64,000 bases of DNA from CAZSBG01 sp964605145 (lineage in GTDB: Bacteria > Zhuqueibacterota > Zhuqueibacteria > Thermofontimicrobiales > Thermofontimicrobiaceae): NCBI GenBank assembly GCA_964605145.1, contig CAZSBG010000001.1:62001-126000 (forward strand), read 5' to 3'. Both the position numbers and the translations under genes were made by a program. Under the pieces are notes generated by a model. It was not told the origin of the DNA. It worked only from the letters and a program-made list of their open reading frames with translations, and did not search any database. Of the stretch, positions 62,584 through 64,000 are shown in pieces; position 1 is the first letter of the stretch; the number at the start of each line of letters is the position of its first letter.

Positions 62584-63125
62584 AGGCTTAGCCCCTTATC
62601 TATTTTCTGCATGGCTTTGAGTGAAATTTCAAGGAACTGTTTTAGGGTCAGGCCGAGGTCTGAACAGGTTTGAATTTGCTCTCGGTTGGCGCCGGCAGCG
62701 AACCGTTTTTCTTTATAGCGCCGCAAAATGAATGGCACATCCAGCGATTTCAACTTTCGATCAGGATGCATTAATGCAGCCGCCACAATGAGGCCGGTTA
62801 CCGGGTCGGCCGCGTAAATAGCTTTTCCCATCAGTTTTTCTCGTGGCGCCATGTCATTATGACATTTAATCGCTTCAATAATCTCAGGATCGAGATTATA
62901 CTCCTTCAGCATTTCTTCGGTGATCAGCGTATGTTGCTCAGGATTATCCACTGTTTGTTCGTAATCCAAATCATGCAGCAAACCGGTCAATCCCCATTTT
63001 TCAACATCTTCTTCAAAATGAGCTGCCAATTCTTTCATCACCGCTTCCACTGCCAGCACATGCTTGAACAAATTTTTGTTAGTAAATTTTGATTTAGCTA
63101 AAGTATATGCATCCGCACGATCCAT
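62580..63125 (-). CDS. HD-domain (HDIG-type) phosphohydrolase-like protein
   Basis: The 181-residue protein has HVLAVEAVMKEL, LTGLLHDLDYEQT (the HD metal pair), QHTLITEEML and IKCHNDMAP, the usual order of HDIG ligands. The family hydrolyses phosphoesters of nucleotides in many cases. Its substrate is unknown. It is followed by the YfiM-like gene in one transcript. Confidence 0.85.
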   Translation of the reverse strand: MDRADAYTLAKSKFTNKNLFKHVLAVEAVMKELAAHFEEDVEKWGLTGLLHDLDYEQTVDNPEQHTLITEEMLKEYNLDPEIIEAIKCHNDMAPREKLMGKAIYAADPVTGLIVAAALMHPDRKLKSLDVPFILRRYKEKRFAAGANREQIQTCSDLGLTLKQFLEISLKAMQKIDKGLSL

Positions 63126-63142
63126 AAATCACCTCATAAACT

Positions 63143-64000
63143 TTAAAAATACTGCCTCGTCCAGGCGATGTACGCCAGTATCGCGAAAATCGCAATCGGA
63201 CAAATAAATCGAATCAGGAATGCCCATATTCGCTGAAAATAAAATATATTTCCATCCTTTTTGACTTCATCTGTAATGGCCCTGACGCCCCATTTGTAGC
63301 CGGCAAATACTGCGATAAAAAACGCCCCAATGGAAAGGGAATAGTTGCCGAACAGGGCATTCATAAAATCTAAAAATCCAAATTTTTCAGAAATAAATGA
63401 GGTGAAGAAACTATTTGCGCCCAGAGCCAGAGCGGACGGGATTCCAATGATAAACGTAAGCGCTCCCATGATAACAACAGCTTTTCGTCGCGGCCACTTG
63501 TGCTCATCCACCAAATAGGCCACAGGGACCTCGAGCAGTGAAATTGTAGAAGTCAACGCAGCAACAGAAAGCAAGAGAAATATCCCCGCTCCGAAAATCA
63601 TACCACCCGGCATCTTGGCAAATATAGAAGGAAGAACGACGAAAACAAGTCCCGGCCCGCCTGCCGGATCCATTCCCATAGCAAAAATTGCGGGAAACAT
63701 AACAAGGCCAGCAAGTATTGCGATGAGGGAATCAAAAAATACCACAAAACCTGCGGATGAGACAAGATTATCTTTTTTGGAAATATAGCTCCCATAGGTA
63801 ATCATTGTGCCCATTCCGAGGCTCAACGAAAACAATGCCTGTCCCAGCGCCCGGGCAAGAGTCGTCCATGTTACCTTTGAAAGGTCCGGTTTTAAATAAA
63901 AGCTCAGTCCCGCGCCGGCTCCCTCCAAAGTAACCGACCGAACCGCCAATACAATGAGCAAGAGAAAGAGAACTGGCATCAGAATTTTGGACCAGCGTTC
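63143..64000 (-). CDS. Sodium:neurotransmitter symporter family transporter, 5' part outside the window
   Basis: The frame is open to the window edge (286 codons), reading ERWSKILMPVLFLLLIVLAV at its start, so the N-terminal half (helices 1 to about 4) is missing. FSLSLGMGTMITYGSYISKKDN, a typical NSS helix-6 block, AGLVMFPAIFAMGMDPAGGPGLVFVVLP and LSVAALTSTISLLEVPVAYL mark the family. It likely imports amino acids with sodium. Substrate is unknown. Confidence 0.9.
   Translation of the reverse strand, partial: ERWSKILMPVLFLLLIVLAVRSVTLEGAGAGLSFYLKPDLSKVTWTTLARALGQALFSLSLGMGTMITYGSYISKKDNLVSSAGFVVFFDSLIAILAGLVMFPAIFAMGMDPAGGPGLVFVVLPSIFAKMPGGMIFGAGIFLLLSVAALTSTISLLEVPVAYLVDEHKWPRRKAVVIMGALTFIIGIPSALALGANSFFTSFISEKFGFLDFMNALFGNYSLSIGAFFIAVFAGYKWGVRAITDEVKKDGNIFYFQRIWAFLIRFICPIAIFAILAYIAWTRQYF

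Overview
The window reads as a chromosomal segment of a Gram-negative bacterium with an outer membrane, most likely from the FCB superphylum (Calditrichota, KSB1 or Marinimicrobia-like). This placement is an inference. It rests on a GWxTD-domain protein, a Wza/Wzc-type export system, TTG starts used alongside ATG, a ferredoxin/F420-dehydrogenase-type protein in a glycan cluster, and a moderately AT-rich composition. Every gene I can support lies on the minus strand, so transcription runs from the high coordinates to the low ones. No rRNA, tRNA, CRISPR array or autonomous transposase was seen.

Region 1-37.9 kb is a large surface or exopolysaccharide locus. In transcription order it starts with a STAS-domain protein that has a basic, DNA-binding-like tail, behind a sigma-54-type promoter. 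An intrinsic terminator follows, and then wza-like export gene, wzc-like tyrosine kinase, UDP-glucuronate 4-epimerase family protein and the initiating polyprenyl-phosphate sugar transferase. After these come glycosyltransferases, an asparagine synthase, GlpD, an epimerase, a hexapeptide acyltransferase, a Wzx flippase, a second asparagine synthase without its glutaminase cysteine, and a NodB deacetylase. The series continues with GT2 enzymes, GT4 enzymes, a nucleotide-sugar epimerase with a nucleotidyltransferase, a UPF0104 membrane protein, a DUF2079 protein, a DegT aminotransferase, a GT39-like protein and an O-antigen ligase (Wzy) protein. The last gene is an FrhB-like protein cut by the window edge.

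Region 38.2-49.7 kb holds central carbon and envelope genes: glgA, galT, a CpoB/YbgF-like lipoprotein, an outer-membrane protein with its own sigma-70-like promoter, lgt, and the cell-shape set rodA-mrdA-mreD-mreC-mreB. Region 49.7-64 kb is housekeeping: purH, a decayed PIN toxin with a small partner, a VanX-type dipeptidase, purN, LD-carboxypeptidase, GWxTD protein, rimO, ftsY, a geranylgeranyl-reductase/ferredoxin/UbiA trio, purF, a YfiM-like protein, an HD-domain protein and a partial sodium:neurotransmitter symporter.

The least expected structures are these: a pair of 168-bp miniature inverted-repeat elements (93% identical, opposite orientation) in intergenic gaps of two operons; two enzyme paralogues that have lost catalytic residues next to or near intact relatives; the STAS/sigma-54/terminator arrangement at the head of the polysaccharide operon; and the reductase/ferredoxin/prenyltransferase trio, which could belong to an archaeal-type isoprenoid lipid pathway.
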